A DNA stretch of 64,000 bases from Halopenitus malekzadehii. GTDB taxonomy: Archaea; Halobacteriota; Halobacteria; Halobacteriales; Haloferacaceae. This document shows positions 51,383 to 60,275 of this stretch, in pieces. Numbering within the stretch: the first letter of the stretch is position 1; each line of letters opens with the position of its first letter. A model generated the notes under the pieces. The model had not been told where the DNA came from. It saw nothing but the letters and a program-made list of their open reading frames with translations, and made no database searches. Made by a program: the position numbers and the translations under genes. The DNA is taken from positions 1,041,461 through 1,105,460 of the forward strand of contig NZ_FNWU01000001.1 of NCBI RefSeq assembly GCF_900108505.1, in the 5' to 3' direction.

Positions 51383-52288
51383 CTACACCGAGAGCACCGA
51401 CTCCGCCTCCTCACGCACCAACCGGTCGCGGACGCGATCGATCGCCGTCGACGCCTCGGCCGCGTTGGCCATCAGGACGGTCTCGCTGGGGAAGAGGTGT
51501 TCCCCGAGGACGAGCCCGTGTTCACGGGCGGTCGATCCCGTGACGGTCAGGTAGACGCCGATGCCGGTCTCGGCGATCGCCGCCTCCTCCTCGTCGGCGT
51601 CCCGTGCGGGATACGTAAAGGAGACGTCCCGGGTCGCGTCGGTCCCGAGCACGGCGGTGACCAACCGCTCGTACCGCGGGGAGATGCAGAGGTCGCCCTC
51701 GTAGTTCTCGACGAACGACCGGTCGAGATCGGTGCCGGCAGGGAGGAGCTCCGGCGTCGCCATCAACGTGTGATACACGGTATCACTGAGCCCGGTCACG
51801 ACGCGCACGTCCGATTCCTGCGGATCGATCCGCGTGTTGACGTCGTCGAGTCCGGCCACGCCGGAGGGACGGAGATCGACGACCTCCTCCAAGACGAGGT
51901 CAGCCGAGTCGAACCCCAGCGCGAACTCGTGGGTGCGGAGCGCGCGGAAGGGCTCTTCACGGCCGACCAGATGCACCGGCACGTCGCCGACGTCGACGAT
52001 GACGGAGTCGAAGACGATCCGACGCGGCATTCCGTCGCGGTCGTCCCGAAGCAGAGTGTACTCGGGTGCGTACGGATCCGCCGGCGACGAGTAGGCCGCG
52101 AGTCGCTCGTAGGGACCACGGGACTCCTCGACGCCGCCTTTCGTCACGGCCTTTTCGTACCGAAGGGTCGAACTGACGTCGTCGGCAAGCGACTCGGCGT
52201 CCGCCCCCACCACACTCGCGACGCGTTCCAACACGGCCTCAAGCGGGCGCCCCTTCCTGGGAACGGCGATCGGTACCGGCGTAGTCAT
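51383..52288 (-). CDS. HisG-like protein of unknown function
   Basis: A 301-residue soluble acidic protein starting MTTPVPIAVPRKGRPLEAVL. That opening and later segments such as ADLVLEEVVDLRPSGVAGLD recall the ATP phosphoribosyltransferase (HisG) fold, but the HisG substrate-binding motifs are not recognisable and the match is by eye. It may be a divergent paralogue acting as a regulator or a different transferase. An upstream in-frame ATG at 52315 is possible. The name is a weak structural guess. Confidence 0.6.
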   Translation of the reverse strand: MTTPVPIAVPRKGRPLEAVLERVASVVGADAESLADDVSSTLRYEKAVTKGGVEESRGPYERLAAYSSPADPYAPEYTLLRDDRDGMPRRIVFDSVIVDVGDVPVHLVGREEPFRALRTHEFALGFDSADLVLEEVVDLRPSGVAGLDDVNTRIDPQESDVRVVTGLSDTVYHTLMATPELLPAGTDLDRSFVENYEGDLCISPRYERLVTAVLGTDATRDVSFTYPARDADEEEAAIAETGIGVYLTVTGSTAREHGLVLGEHLFPSETVLMANAAEASTAIDRVRDRLVREEAESVLSV

Positions 52289-52429
52289 CGGCGGTACTCC
52301 GCGTTCGAGGGTCAAACGGGTTGCGGAACGCGTCCCGGTGTCGGACGGCTCGATCGGTCCGTCCGTTCATCCCCACCCGCCATCCGTTCACCCACCGTCC
52401 ACACCCCGTCTCGGACGCCTCGAACGGCC

Positions 52430-53875
52430 TTAGGTTCCGAACGCGTCGCTGAGGCGGTCGCGGAACGCCTCGAGCTCGGCCAACTCGTCGTCGATCCGGT
52501 CGATCTCCGACTCGAGCGTCTCGACGTCGCCGTCGACGTCCTCGAGGTCGTGGACGCGCGTGTCCAGATCGGCGATGTCGCTCCGAACGTCGCCCATCTC
52601 CTCGTCCAGTACGGCGACGGTTCCGTCAACGTCCTCGACGGTCGCCTCGAGATCCGTGACGGTCGTTTCGAGGTCGGCGACGGCCGGCTCGATGGACTCG
52701 ACGTCCGCCACCCGGTCCTCGAGGTCGGCGACGTCGTCGAGGGCGTCATCGAGCGTCCCCTCGACCGCGTTGAGGTCCTCCCGAACCGATCGGCGGGCAT
52801 CGGCGGCCTCATCGATCCGGGCTTCGGCCGCGTCGAGCGCGGTCGCCACGTCCTCGACCTGCTCGCGGGTCGACTCCAGCACCTCCGTGGCCGTCCCCTC
52901 CTCGTCGATGAACTCCTCGAGCGCGTCCGCGTAGGCGGCCAGGTCCTCGATCCGTGACTGGAGCCGACTGATCCGGACGTCGACGCTGCGCGGCGTCCCC
53001 AGGTCGAGTTCCTCCCGGAGGGTTTCGAGGTCCGCCTCGGGAACGTCGCCCGACCGGATCTCGGCCGCGAGCGCCGACGCCACGGAGACGTCAACCGCGC
53101 CGGGTTCCCCGGCGGCCTCATCGGAGTCGTCGTCGATCGTCTCGCGGTCGTCGGCTCCGTCATCGTCGGTCGCGGCATCGACATCGACCGCCGTGTCAGC
53201 ATCGGCCTCCGTGTCACCGTCGGCACCCTCACCGGCGTTCCGGTCGTCGACGGTGACGGACGTCGCGGCGGTCACCGCGGGCGACGTGTCGGCATCCATC
53301 GAGTTCGGCGATGGTGCCTCGTCCTCCCCATCAGCCGCATCGGCGGCGTCGGCGTCGGCAGCAGCGCCGGTGTCGGCAGCCACGTCGGCGTCCGTGTGAC
53401 CGTTGACCGCCGATCGTTCCTCGTCCTCCATCCCGGGCAGCGAGTCGCGGTCGCCGGCGACGACCTCCCGAACCGGGTCGTTCCCGTCGGCGCCGAGGAC
53501 GTCCTCGATCGATTCGCCCTCCGGGACGTGATCGACCGTCGGCGGAGTCAGAAACGCGTCGGGATCGATCCCGTCACCGCGGATCCCGAAGACGGTTCGG
53601 ACGGTTGCACCCGGTTCCAGAAGGCGATCGAACTCGACCCGGTGATCGCTGTAGGCGGTCCAGTGCTCGCTCTCGAAATCCGGGTGGAACCCGACCCGCT
53701 CCATCGGGAAGTCGTCGGGGATCGTGTCCGTCAGCCGGACCCGGACCGGCTCCGACCGGGCCGACTCGATCCGGAAGGTGACTGCGGGGACCGGAAACTC
53801 GTCGGTCGCGAACGACTTCTCGACGGTAATCCCGTCGGCTTCGACGACGCGTTCGGACCGTTGGGGATCGCTCAT
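52430..53875 (-). CDS. Coiled-coil haloarchaeal protein
   Basis: A 481-residue protein. An N-terminal beta-rich domain of about 120 residues begins MSDPQRSERVVEADGITVEK. A long Asp/Ala/Glu-rich disordered stretch (about 160-270) follows. The C-terminal 170 residues form a heptad-rich coiled coil (AEARIDEAADARRSVREDLN, VADLEDRVADVESIEPAVAD, TTVTDLEATVEDVDGTVAVL). A TATA-like GATTTAAGA lies about 30 bp upstream of the ATG at 53875. It has no membrane helix. It may be a structural or scaffold protein. Upstream frame extension is shadow. Confidence 0.85.
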   Translation of the reverse strand: MSDPQRSERVVEADGITVEKSFATDEFPVPAVTFRIESARSEPVRVRLTDTIPDDFPMERVGFHPDFESEHWTAYSDHRVEFDRLLEPGATVRTVFGIRGDGIDPDAFLTPPTVDHVPEGESIEDVLGADGNDPVREVVAGDRDSLPGMEDEERSAVNGHTDADVAADTGAAADADAADAADGEDEAPSPNSMDADTSPAVTAATSVTVDDRNAGEGADGDTEADADTAVDVDAATDDDGADDRETIDDDSDEAAGEPGAVDVSVASALAAEIRSGDVPEADLETLREELDLGTPRSVDVRISRLQSRIEDLAAYADALEEFIDEEGTATEVLESTREQVEDVATALDAAEARIDEAADARRSVREDLNAVEGTLDDALDDVADLEDRVADVESIEPAVADLETTVTDLEATVEDVDGTVAVLDEEMGDVRSDIADLDTRVHDLEDVDGDVETLESEIDRIDDELAELEAFRDRLSDAFGT

Positions 53876-53991
53876 AGGCAAGGGGTTCGTTACCAGCCTC
53901 TTAAATCGCACGGGGAACGTATCAATCGCGAGAACTGCGGAACGAAGACGGACCGCGGACCGAGAGGAGGCGATCGCTGGGCGGTCGTCGC

Positions 53992-54834
53992 TCAGAGGTC
54001 GACGCGGTCGCCGATCTCGACGATCTCGAGGCGTCGTGGGTGGTCGAAGCTCCGGACGTGGGGATACAGCGCGGTCGGGTCCGCCGTCAGTCCCTTCCAC
54101 ATGTCCCAGTGAGTTGGCAGGAGTCGGTCGATCTCCAGCGCACTCGCGGCATCGACGATCTCCGTCTCGTCCGAATACCACTTGGTGTGTTTCGGTTCCC
54201 GCGTCTCCTTGTCCGGAATCGTGCCGGCCGACCCGAACGCGAGGATCCCCAGATCGATGTCGTAGGCGTCGCCGATGTCGGCGAACGAGTCCGTCGGCTT
54301 GGTGTCCCCGCCGTGGAAGATCGTTCCCGAGTCGTGTTCGATGACGTAGCCGACCGGATGGGTCGCGTCGGGGTCGTTGACGGGGACGACGTCGACGGCG
54401 AACTCGCCGACGCGGAGCGTGTCTCCCTCCGTGATCGCCGTGAACTGGTCGGTCGAGACGTCCCAGTCGTCGGCCCACGCCTCCTCCTCGGCGACCGCGA
54501 CCGAGTCGTCGGGCGCGATCAACTCGGCGTCGGTGTTCGCCAGGATCGGCGCCTGGGAGGGCCCGTGTGCGTGGTCGCTGTGTTCGTGGGTGATGAACAG
54601 CGCGTCGCCGACGGTCACGTCGGTCGGATCGAACGGTACGGGGATCATCCGGGTCGTCCGCGGCGGATCGCCGATCCCCAGGTAGGGATCGATCCACAGC
54701 ACCGTCCCCGCCGATCCCTTGATCGCGAAGCCGTTGCAGCCGAGATACCACAGCGCGACCGTCTCGGGGTCGGCGTTCTCGATCGCGCGAGGCAACCAGT
54801 CGCCCCAGTCGGACTCACCCAGAGCGTGCGTCAT
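53992..54834 (-). CDS. Metallo-beta-lactamase-fold hydrolase (UlaG-like)
   Basis: A 280-residue soluble hydrolase. The metal motif is THEHSDHAHG and later ligands are in FHGGDTKPTDSF and the C-terminal LPTHWDMWKG. The YLGCNGFAIKGSAGTVLWID strand and FAVDVVPVNDPDATHPVGYV are typical of UlaG-like and other small-molecule hydrolases of the MBL superfamily. The substrate is unknown; lactone-phosphate hydrolysis is only an analogy. It is divergent from the second cysteine synthase gene. Confidence 0.87.
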   Translation of the reverse strand: MTHALGESDWGDWLPRAIENADPETVALWYLGCNGFAIKGSAGTVLWIDPYLGIGDPPRTTRMIPVPFDPTDVTVGDALFITHEHSDHAHGPSQAPILANTDAELIAPDDSVAVAEEEAWADDWDVSTDQFTAITEGDTLRVGEFAVDVVPVNDPDATHPVGYVIEHDSGTIFHGGDTKPTDSFADIGDAYDIDLGILAFGSAGTIPDKETREPKHTKWYSDETEIVDAASALEIDRLLPTHWDMWKGLTADPTALYPHVRSFDHPRRLEIVEIGDRVDL

Positions 54835-54978
54835 ACCGCAGCCTGCGGTCGGTGGCTTCCTAACCGTTGCGAAGGCGATCGCCGGGACGGTACCGATGGC
54901 GGCGCGCCACCGGGACGATGACCACACGCCACCGGCGCGATGGAAACCTACACAAGCCGCCACGTCCTTCCTTCCGGT

Positions 54979-55959
54979 ATGACTGCCTTTCGGGAGCCGC
55001 TGTCGTCGGTGAACGAGGCGATCGGCGAGACGCCGCTCGTCCGCGTTCACGCCTCGCCGGACGCGGCGCCGGTGTACGCGAAGCTGGAGTCGTTCAACCC
55101 GGGTGCCAGCATCAAGGACCGGATCGGGAAGTATATGCTCGAACGGCTGCTCGAACGCGGCGATATCGACCCCGGCGGCACGGTCATCGAACCGACCGCC
55201 GGCAACACGGGCATCGGGATCGCGGTCGCGGCCGGCCGACTCGATCTGGAGGCGGTATTCGTCGTCCCCGAGCGCTTCTCCGTCGAGAAACAGCAGCTGA
55301 TGCGCGCGCTCGGCGCGGAGGTCATCAACACGCCCAGCGAGGAGGGGATGGGCTACGCTATCGAACGCGCGCACGCGCTCGCGGAGGAACTCGACAACGC
55401 GATCGTCCCCGAGCAGTTCTCGAACCCGCTCAACGCCGAGGCACACTACGAGACCACCGCCCCCGAGATCGACGCGGCGCTCGACGGGGAGGTCGGCGCC
55501 GTCGTCGTTGGCTGTGGCACCGGGGGGACGCTGATGGGCCTGGCCGAGTACTTCCTCGAACGCGATCCGAACACCCACATCGTCGCGGTCGAACCCGAGG
55601 GGTCCGCTTACCGCGAGTTCTTCGGCGAGGACGTTCCCCACGAGGCGTACAAGACCGAGGGGATCGGCACCCACGACATCGAGACGAACGACCTCTTTGA
55701 CTCCGACCTCGTCGACGAGATCGCGACGATCCCGGACCGCGACACCCACGAGGAGATGTCCCGGCTCGCCGCCGAGGAGGGCCACCTCGTCGCCTCCTCA
55801 TCGGCCGCCAACAGCGTGGCCGCCCGGGAGATCGCCGACCGGATCGACCGCGGCGACCTCGCGGTCCCGCACGATACCGTCGTCACCGTGTTTCCCGACT
55901 CCTCCGAGCGATACCTCTCGAAGGGAGTCTATCGCGACTACGAGGAGTGGGAGGGGTAG
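54979..55959 (+). CDS. Cysteine synthase family PLP enzyme (second copy)
   Basis: A 326-residue enzyme. The PLP lysine is K46 in FNPGASIKDRIGKYM, the substrate loop is EPTAGNTGIGIA, and the phosphate loop is GCGTGGTLMGLAE. The C-terminal VTVFPDSSERYLSKGVYRDY is typical of the family. It shares the family with the 6.5-kb gene but differs in the residues around K46 and the loops, so it probably uses a different donor or acts as cystathionine beta-synthase. The start MTAFREPLSS at 54979 is preferred over the in-frame ATG at 54940. Confidence 0.9.
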   Translation: MTAFREPLSSVNEAIGETPLVRVHASPDAAPVYAKLESFNPGASIKDRIGKYMLERLLERGDIDPGGTVIEPTAGNTGIGIAVAAGRLDLEAVFVVPERFSVEKQQLMRALGAEVINTPSEEGMGYAIERAHALAEELDNAIVPEQFSNPLNAEAHYETTAPEIDAALDGEVGAVVVGCGTGGTLMGLAEYFLERDPNTHIVAVEPEGSAYREFFGEDVPHEAYKTEGIGTHDIETNDLFDSDLVDEIATIPDRDTHEEMSRLAAEEGHLVASSSAANSVAAREIADRIDRGDLAVPHDTVVTVFPDSSERYLSKGVYRDYEEWEG

Positions 55960-56013
55960 GGGTCACGATGACGGAACGCCCGGTGGGAAACGACGGGATG
56001 GCGGTGAGATCCC

Positions 56014-56427
56014 CTACTCGGCGGAACCGGTATACAGCACGACCGCGACCGCGGCCAACACGAGTTCGGCGGCCTTCGCGACGACGGCGAGCGGGTTGAG
56101 GCTGCCCTGCATGTAGAAGGCGTCGACGCCGACGCCCTGGAACCCGAAGAACGCGACGACCGTCACGACGGCGTACGCGGCGGCCACGAGGAACAGTTCA
56201 CGCCGCCAGTACGTGGTCAGGTACACACCGATTCCGCCGAGGAACCCGAGTCCGTTGAGCAGAAAGAGAACGCCGAGCATTCGGTTGAACGCGAGCACGT
56301 TCGACCCGAGCAACAGGTGGACGACGCCCGTGACGGCGGCCGCGACGATGGCGACGTAGCCGATCGGGGTCGCGGGGAGGGTCAGACGCGATCCGTCGGC
56401 GGTGGACTCGCTTTGAGTGGCACTCAT
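56014..56427 (-). CDS. Four-helix membrane protein (DUF4383-like)
   Basis: A 137-residue protein starting MSATQSESTADGSRLTL. Four hydrophobic helices at about 20-40, 50-70, 78-98 and 110-135 (IGYVAIVAAAVTGVVHLLLG, MLGVLFLLNGLGFLGGIGVY, LFLVAAAYAVVTVVAFFGFQ, AVVAKAAELVLAAVAVVLYT). The HLL and YWRRE segments recall a DUF4383-type family, which is a weak match. The minus-strand box GGATTGATTA at 56451 lies about 28 bp upstream of this start. Function unknown. Confidence 0.75.
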   Translation of the reverse strand: MSATQSESTADGSRLTLPATPIGYVAIVAAAVTGVVHLLLGSNVLAFNRMLGVLFLLNGLGFLGGIGVYLTTYWRRELFLVAAAYAVVTVVAFFGFQGVGVDAFYMQGSLNPLAVVAKAAELVLAAVAVVLYTGSAE

Positions 56428-56496
56428 ACTCACGGGTATAACTACCACGGTAATCAATCCCGGGGACGGATCCCACCTCGTGATGATCGGGAACCG

Positions 56497-57480
56497 TCAC
56501 CGCCCCGTGATCCGGCGGCCGCTCTCGCCCAGGCCGTGGACGATCTCCCGGCACCGCGTACACCGGCGGACGCCGGCGGCGATCCGGATGAACCCGTTCC
56601 CGAGCTCGTTGCCGTGGTCGACGCCCCACGGAAGCTTGCAAGCGGGACAGCGCCGGGGGTGGTGTTTGGCCGGCGGTCCCCGGTCGACGTCGGCGCTCGG
56701 CGTCGTCAGGTAGTCCTTGTGGCGCCGGATGCTCCGCGAGATCTCCGCGATCGCGGCCCCCGAGAGCCGTTCCTGCAGTACGTCCAGCTGTCTGCAGACG
56801 CGCCGATACCGTTCGACGATCTCGTTGGGGTCGAGGTCGCCGATCGGTTCCTCGAGGTCCACGTCCTCGAGCCGTCCCTCGTCGAGTGGATCGGAATCGG
56901 CGCCGTCGCGTGCGTCCGACCGGTACAGCCATCCCGGCTGTTCCACCGCACCGGTGGCGGTTCCATCGTCCCCGGCGTTGCCGTCGGCACTCCGAGCAGC
57001 GGTGCCGGAGCCGGAATCACCATCGGCCCCGGTGGATTCATCCGGTACGTCCCGCCGGCGCCAGACGAACGCCGCGTTCAGGTCGTAGAACTTCCGGAGT
57101 ACGCTGCTGTACATCCCGTACGCGAGCCGGCGATCCACTGCCTCCTGCAGTTCGGTCTTCATCACCGGCCGCTGGAGGCACTCGTCGTAGTCGGCTTCGT
57201 GGTCTGCGGGCGACATCGATCGGGAGACCACGCCGACGAGCTGACAGTACGGATTTCGCGTGAGCAGCTGCGTGCGGACCTCCTCTCCGCGCCCGTCGAG
57301 CGCCGTCACGGAGAGACACGCAACCGTGACGGTGGCATCGAACGCGGTGACGACGTCCTCGGGGTCGGCGATGGTCCGGACCTCGATCCCCTCGAGCCAG
57401 CTCTCGAAGAGGCCTCGCAGCGTGTACGACTCCTCGAGTACGAGCACCGAGTAGTCGTCGACGAGATCAAGGTCGGCCAT
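56497..57480 (-). CDS. Pseudo-receiver/HalX regulator with C-terminal zinc ribbon
   Basis: A 327-residue protein. Residues 10-118 follow the response-regulator fold, but key residues are lost: the acidic pair is EE (E16-E17), the phosphoacceptor aspartate position is S57 in ACLSVTALDG, and the lysine before proline is R104 in LQRPV. A HalX-like helical segment follows (LAYGMYSSVLRKFYDLNAAF and DPNEIVERYRRVCRQLDVLQ). The end has CPACKLPWG and CTRCREIVHG, a zinc ribbon. It is adjacent to two PAS histidine kinases, and phosphotransfer to it is unlikely. Confidence 0.82.
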   Translation of the reverse strand: MADLDLVDDYSVLVLEESYTLRGLFESWLEGIEVRTIADPEDVVTAFDATVTVACLSVTALDGRGEEVRTQLLTRNPYCQLVGVVSRSMSPADHEADYDECLQRPVMKTELQEAVDRRLAYGMYSSVLRKFYDLNAAFVWRRRDVPDESTGADGDSGSGTAARSADGNAGDDGTATGAVEQPGWLYRSDARDGADSDPLDEGRLEDVDLEEPIGDLDPNEIVERYRRVCRQLDVLQERLSGAAIAEISRSIRRHKDYLTTPSADVDRGPPAKHHPRRCPACKLPWGVDHGNELGNGFIRIAAGVRRCTRCREIVHGLGESGRRITGR

Positions 57481-57580
57481 CTTCGGATCCCCCTCGAACC
57501 TGTCACAGGGTTGGTCGTGCGGGGGATATAGTTCACGGTCGGTGCGAGATACGCACCGGTTGATTCGAGATCAGCCTCGA

Positions 57581-57811
57581 TCACTCGCGCTGCCAGACGT
57601 ACACGGCGATCACGATCACGCCGCCGAATCCCGTGGTGTACGTGAGCACGCCGGCCGCGAGCGCCCAGAGGACGGCATACTCCTCGCTGCGGGCAGTCGC
57701 GTCGGCGTAGATCCAGTAGGCCACGCCGATCGGGACGACGAGCCAGAGGACGATGAGCGCGAGGATCACCGCTTCGGGACCGACCGGAACGCCGAACTGG
57801 AGGGGCGGCAT
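57581..57811 (-). CDS. 76-residue two-helix membrane protein
   Basis: Begins MPPLQFGVPVGPEAVILALI at 57811 and ends GVIVIAVYVWQRE. Helices lie at about residues 15-35 and 48-70, joined by a polar turn (YADATARSEEYAV) and ending in a short basic tail. Upstream in-frame starts are not supported. It lies divergent from the histidine kinase gene start. Family unknown. Confidence 0.72.
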   Translation of the reverse strand: MPPLQFGVPVGPEAVILALIVLWLVVPIGVAYWIYADATARSEEYAVLWALAAGVLTYTTGFGGVIVIAVYVWQRE

Positions 57812-57909
57812 ACGCGCGAATCGGGGGCATCGCGGCAAAAAGCCATCGGCAGATCGGTCCCGCGGGACTGGCCGCTCCGGAACCGATACCGGATCACGAT
57901 GGGGAACCA

Positions 57910-57917
57910 CTATTACG
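57910..57917 (+). promoter_or_regulatory. TATA-like box of the receiver/PAS kinase
   Basis: CTATTACG is centred about 28 bp before the ATG at 57941, deciding that start over earlier in-frame ATGs at 57899 and further upstream. Confidence 0.45.
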
Positions 57918-57940
57918 TCGTCGGCACGATACGTCGGGAT

Positions 57941-60178
57941 ATGGATCCCCCCATCCAGGTGCTACACGTCGACGACGACCCGGCGTTCCTCGAGATGGCG
58001 GCGACGTTCCTGGAGCGGGAGAGCGACGCGATCGAGGTGGTCACCGCCACGAGCGTCTCCGAGGGCCACGCCGTGTTCGACGAGCGGTCGATCGACTGCA
58101 TCGTCTCGGACCACGACATGCCCGGCCGAAACGGGATCGAGTTCCTGGAGTCGGTGCGTGCGTCGTCCCCGGAGGTGCCGTTCATCCTCTTTACGGGCAA
58201 GGGCTCCGAGTCGGTCGCGAGCGAGGCCGTCTCCGCCGGGGTCACCGACTATCTCCAGAAGGAGTCCGGAACCGACCAGTACACGATCCTCGCGAACCGG
58301 ATCGAGAACGCGGTCGACCGGTATCGCGCCCGGCGGTCCGCGCGGGCACAGCAACGACGCCTCGAGACGCTCGTCGACAACGTCCCCGGCGTCGTCTACC
58401 GCTGCCGGAACGAGCCGGGCTGGCCGATGGAGTCGATCGAGGGGGAGTGTGAATCGCTCACCGGCTACCCGGCCGACCGGATCGAGTCCGGCGACCTCAC
58501 CTGGGGCCACGACGTGGTCCACCCCGCCGATCGGGAGGACGTCTGGGAGACGGTCCAGACGTCGATCGCGGTCGACGAGCCGTTCGAGGAGACCTACCGG
58601 ATCCGGACCGCCGCGGGCGAGACCCGGTGGGTCTGGGAGCGGGGTCGGGGCGTGTCCATCGACTCCGAGGTGGACGAGGTGACAGTCGCCCACGAGGCCG
58701 AGATCGGTGACTATGCGGCCGTTCTCGAGGGGTTCATCACCGACATCACCGAGTCCAAGCGCCGGGAGCGCCGGTTCGAGGCGATCGTCGAGAACACCTC
58801 CCAATTCACCGGCCTGTTGGACCCCGACGGGACGATCATCGAGGCCAACGAGTCGGCGCTCGCGTTCGCCGACGTCGACCGTGCTGACGTGCTCGGAACG
58901 CCGCTGTGGGAGGGTCCGTGGTTCACGGAGTCCGATCGTGCCCGGCGTATCGCCCGGGAGGCGGTCGACACGGCCCGCGACGGCAACCCGTATCACGCCG
59001 AGGTCGCGATCAGCGGCGCCGACGAGTCGGCGATCATCGACTTCACCGTACACCCAGTTACGGACGCGGACGGTGAGGTGACGCTGTTGATCCCGGAGAG
59101 CCGTGACATCACGGCCCTGAAGGAGCGTGAACGCGAACTTCGGCGGTTCCGGCGGCGGTTCGAGGCGGTGTTCGACGATCCCGCCGTGTTGGTCGGACTC
59201 CTCGCACCGGACGGGACCGTACGCTCGGTGAACTCGACCGCGCTCGGGTACGTCGAGGTCGACCACGAGGACCTGGTCGGCGAACCGTTCCCCGAAACGC
59301 CCTGGTGGCCCGAGGATCGTCGCGAGGACGTCCGTGAGTGGGTCACGGCCGCCGCCGCGGGCGAGTACGTGGAGTTCGATGCCGTCCACGCCGCGACGGA
59401 TGACGGTCCGTTCACCGTCGAGGGAACGTTTCGACCGGTCGTCTCGGAGGGTGATGCGAACCACACGGACGGCGACGTCACCGGTATCGTCGTTTCCGCA
59501 AAGGACGTGACGGAGCGGCGCCAGCGTGAGCGCGAACTCAAACACCACGCCGAGCGATTCGACGAGTTCGCGAGCGTCGTCTCACACGACCTCCAGAGCC
59601 CGATCACCGCCGCTCAGGGACGGCTGGAGCTCGCGCTCGAGACCGGCGACCTCGAGCACGTCGAGCGGGCTGCCGACGCCATCGACCGCGTGGACGCCCT
59701 TCGAACCGACCTCGCAGAGACGCTGCAGACCGGCGAGATCGTCTCCGAGACGGAGACGATCCCGCTTGCGGACGCGGTCGAGGATGCCGTCACCGCGGTC
59801 GATCCGCCCGGCTCGATGACGGTCGACGTCCCGGACTCGGTCGACGTCAAGGCCGATCCCGACGCGTTCGCACGCCTCCTCGAGAACCTCCTGCGGAACT
59901 CGATCGAGCATACCGACGGCGACGACGTTACCGTCCGGTTCGATCGGCTCCGCGAGGAGGGAGCGACCGGCTTCGTCTACGAGGACGACGGTCCGGGGAT
60001 CGATCCGGCGGACCGTGACCGGGTGTTCTCACCCGGATTCTCGACGAAGGACGGTGATTCCGGGAGCGGGATGGGAATGATGAGCGTCCAGCAGATCGTG
60101 ACCGCCCACGACTGGTCGATCCGGATCGCGGACGCGGACGTCCTTGATGGTGCCCGGTTCGAGATCCGGACCGACTGA
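57941..60178 (+). CDS. Hybrid receiver/multi-PAS histidine kinase
   Basis: A 745-residue soluble kinase. The N-terminal receiver (residues 5-120) keeps its acidic pair (D11-D12), D57 in VSDHDMPGRN, T85 in FTGKGS and K107, so it can probably be phosphorylated. About three PAS/PAC units follow (VDNVPGVVYRCRNEPGWPME; IVENTSQFTGLLDPDGTIIE; FDDPAVLVGLLAPDGTVRSV). The phosphoacceptor is H549 in ASVVSHDLQSPITAAQG. The ATPase domain has LLRNSIEHTDGDDV, EDDGPGIDP and SGMGMMSVQQIV. Cognate partners are not adjacent beyond the pseudo-receiver protein. Confidence 0.92.
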   Translation: MDPPIQVLHVDDDPAFLEMAATFLERESDAIEVVTATSVSEGHAVFDERSIDCIVSDHDMPGRNGIEFLESVRASSPEVPFILFTGKGSESVASEAVSAGVTDYLQKESGTDQYTILANRIENAVDRYRARRSARAQQRRLETLVDNVPGVVYRCRNEPGWPMESIEGECESLTGYPADRIESGDLTWGHDVVHPADREDVWETVQTSIAVDEPFEETYRIRTAAGETRWVWERGRGVSIDSEVDEVTVAHEAEIGDYAAVLEGFITDITESKRRERRFEAIVENTSQFTGLLDPDGTIIEANESALAFADVDRADVLGTPLWEGPWFTESDRARRIAREAVDTARDGNPYHAEVAISGADESAIIDFTVHPVTDADGEVTLLIPESRDITALKERERELRRFRRRFEAVFDDPAVLVGLLAPDGTVRSVNSTALGYVEVDHEDLVGEPFPETPWWPEDRREDVREWVTAAAAGEYVEFDAVHAATDDGPFTVEGTFRPVVSEGDANHTDGDVTGIVVSAKDVTERRQRERELKHHAERFDEFASVVSHDLQSPITAAQGRLELALETGDLEHVERAADAIDRVDALRTDLAETLQTGEIVSETETIPLADAVEDAVTAVDPPGSMTVDVPDSVDVKADPDAFARLLENLLRNSIEHTDGDDVTVRFDRLREEGATGFVYEDDGPGIDPADRDRVFSPGFSTKDGDSGSGMGMMSVQQIVTAHDWSIRIADADVLDGARFEIRTD

Positions 60179-60275
60179 CGACCCGGTCTGCAGCGCTCAC
60201 ACGGCGAACCGGTCCATCAGACGACATATCGGCAAGCGTTTACGGCTCCGGTAGAAAAGGAGGTATCGGTGGAGA

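Noticed and set aside
53876..54751. Extension of the coiled-coil protein far upstream
   Set aside because: Its true start at 53875 is supported by GATTTAAGA about 30 bp upstream. The extension reads antisense through the MBL hydrolase with Arg-rich composition.
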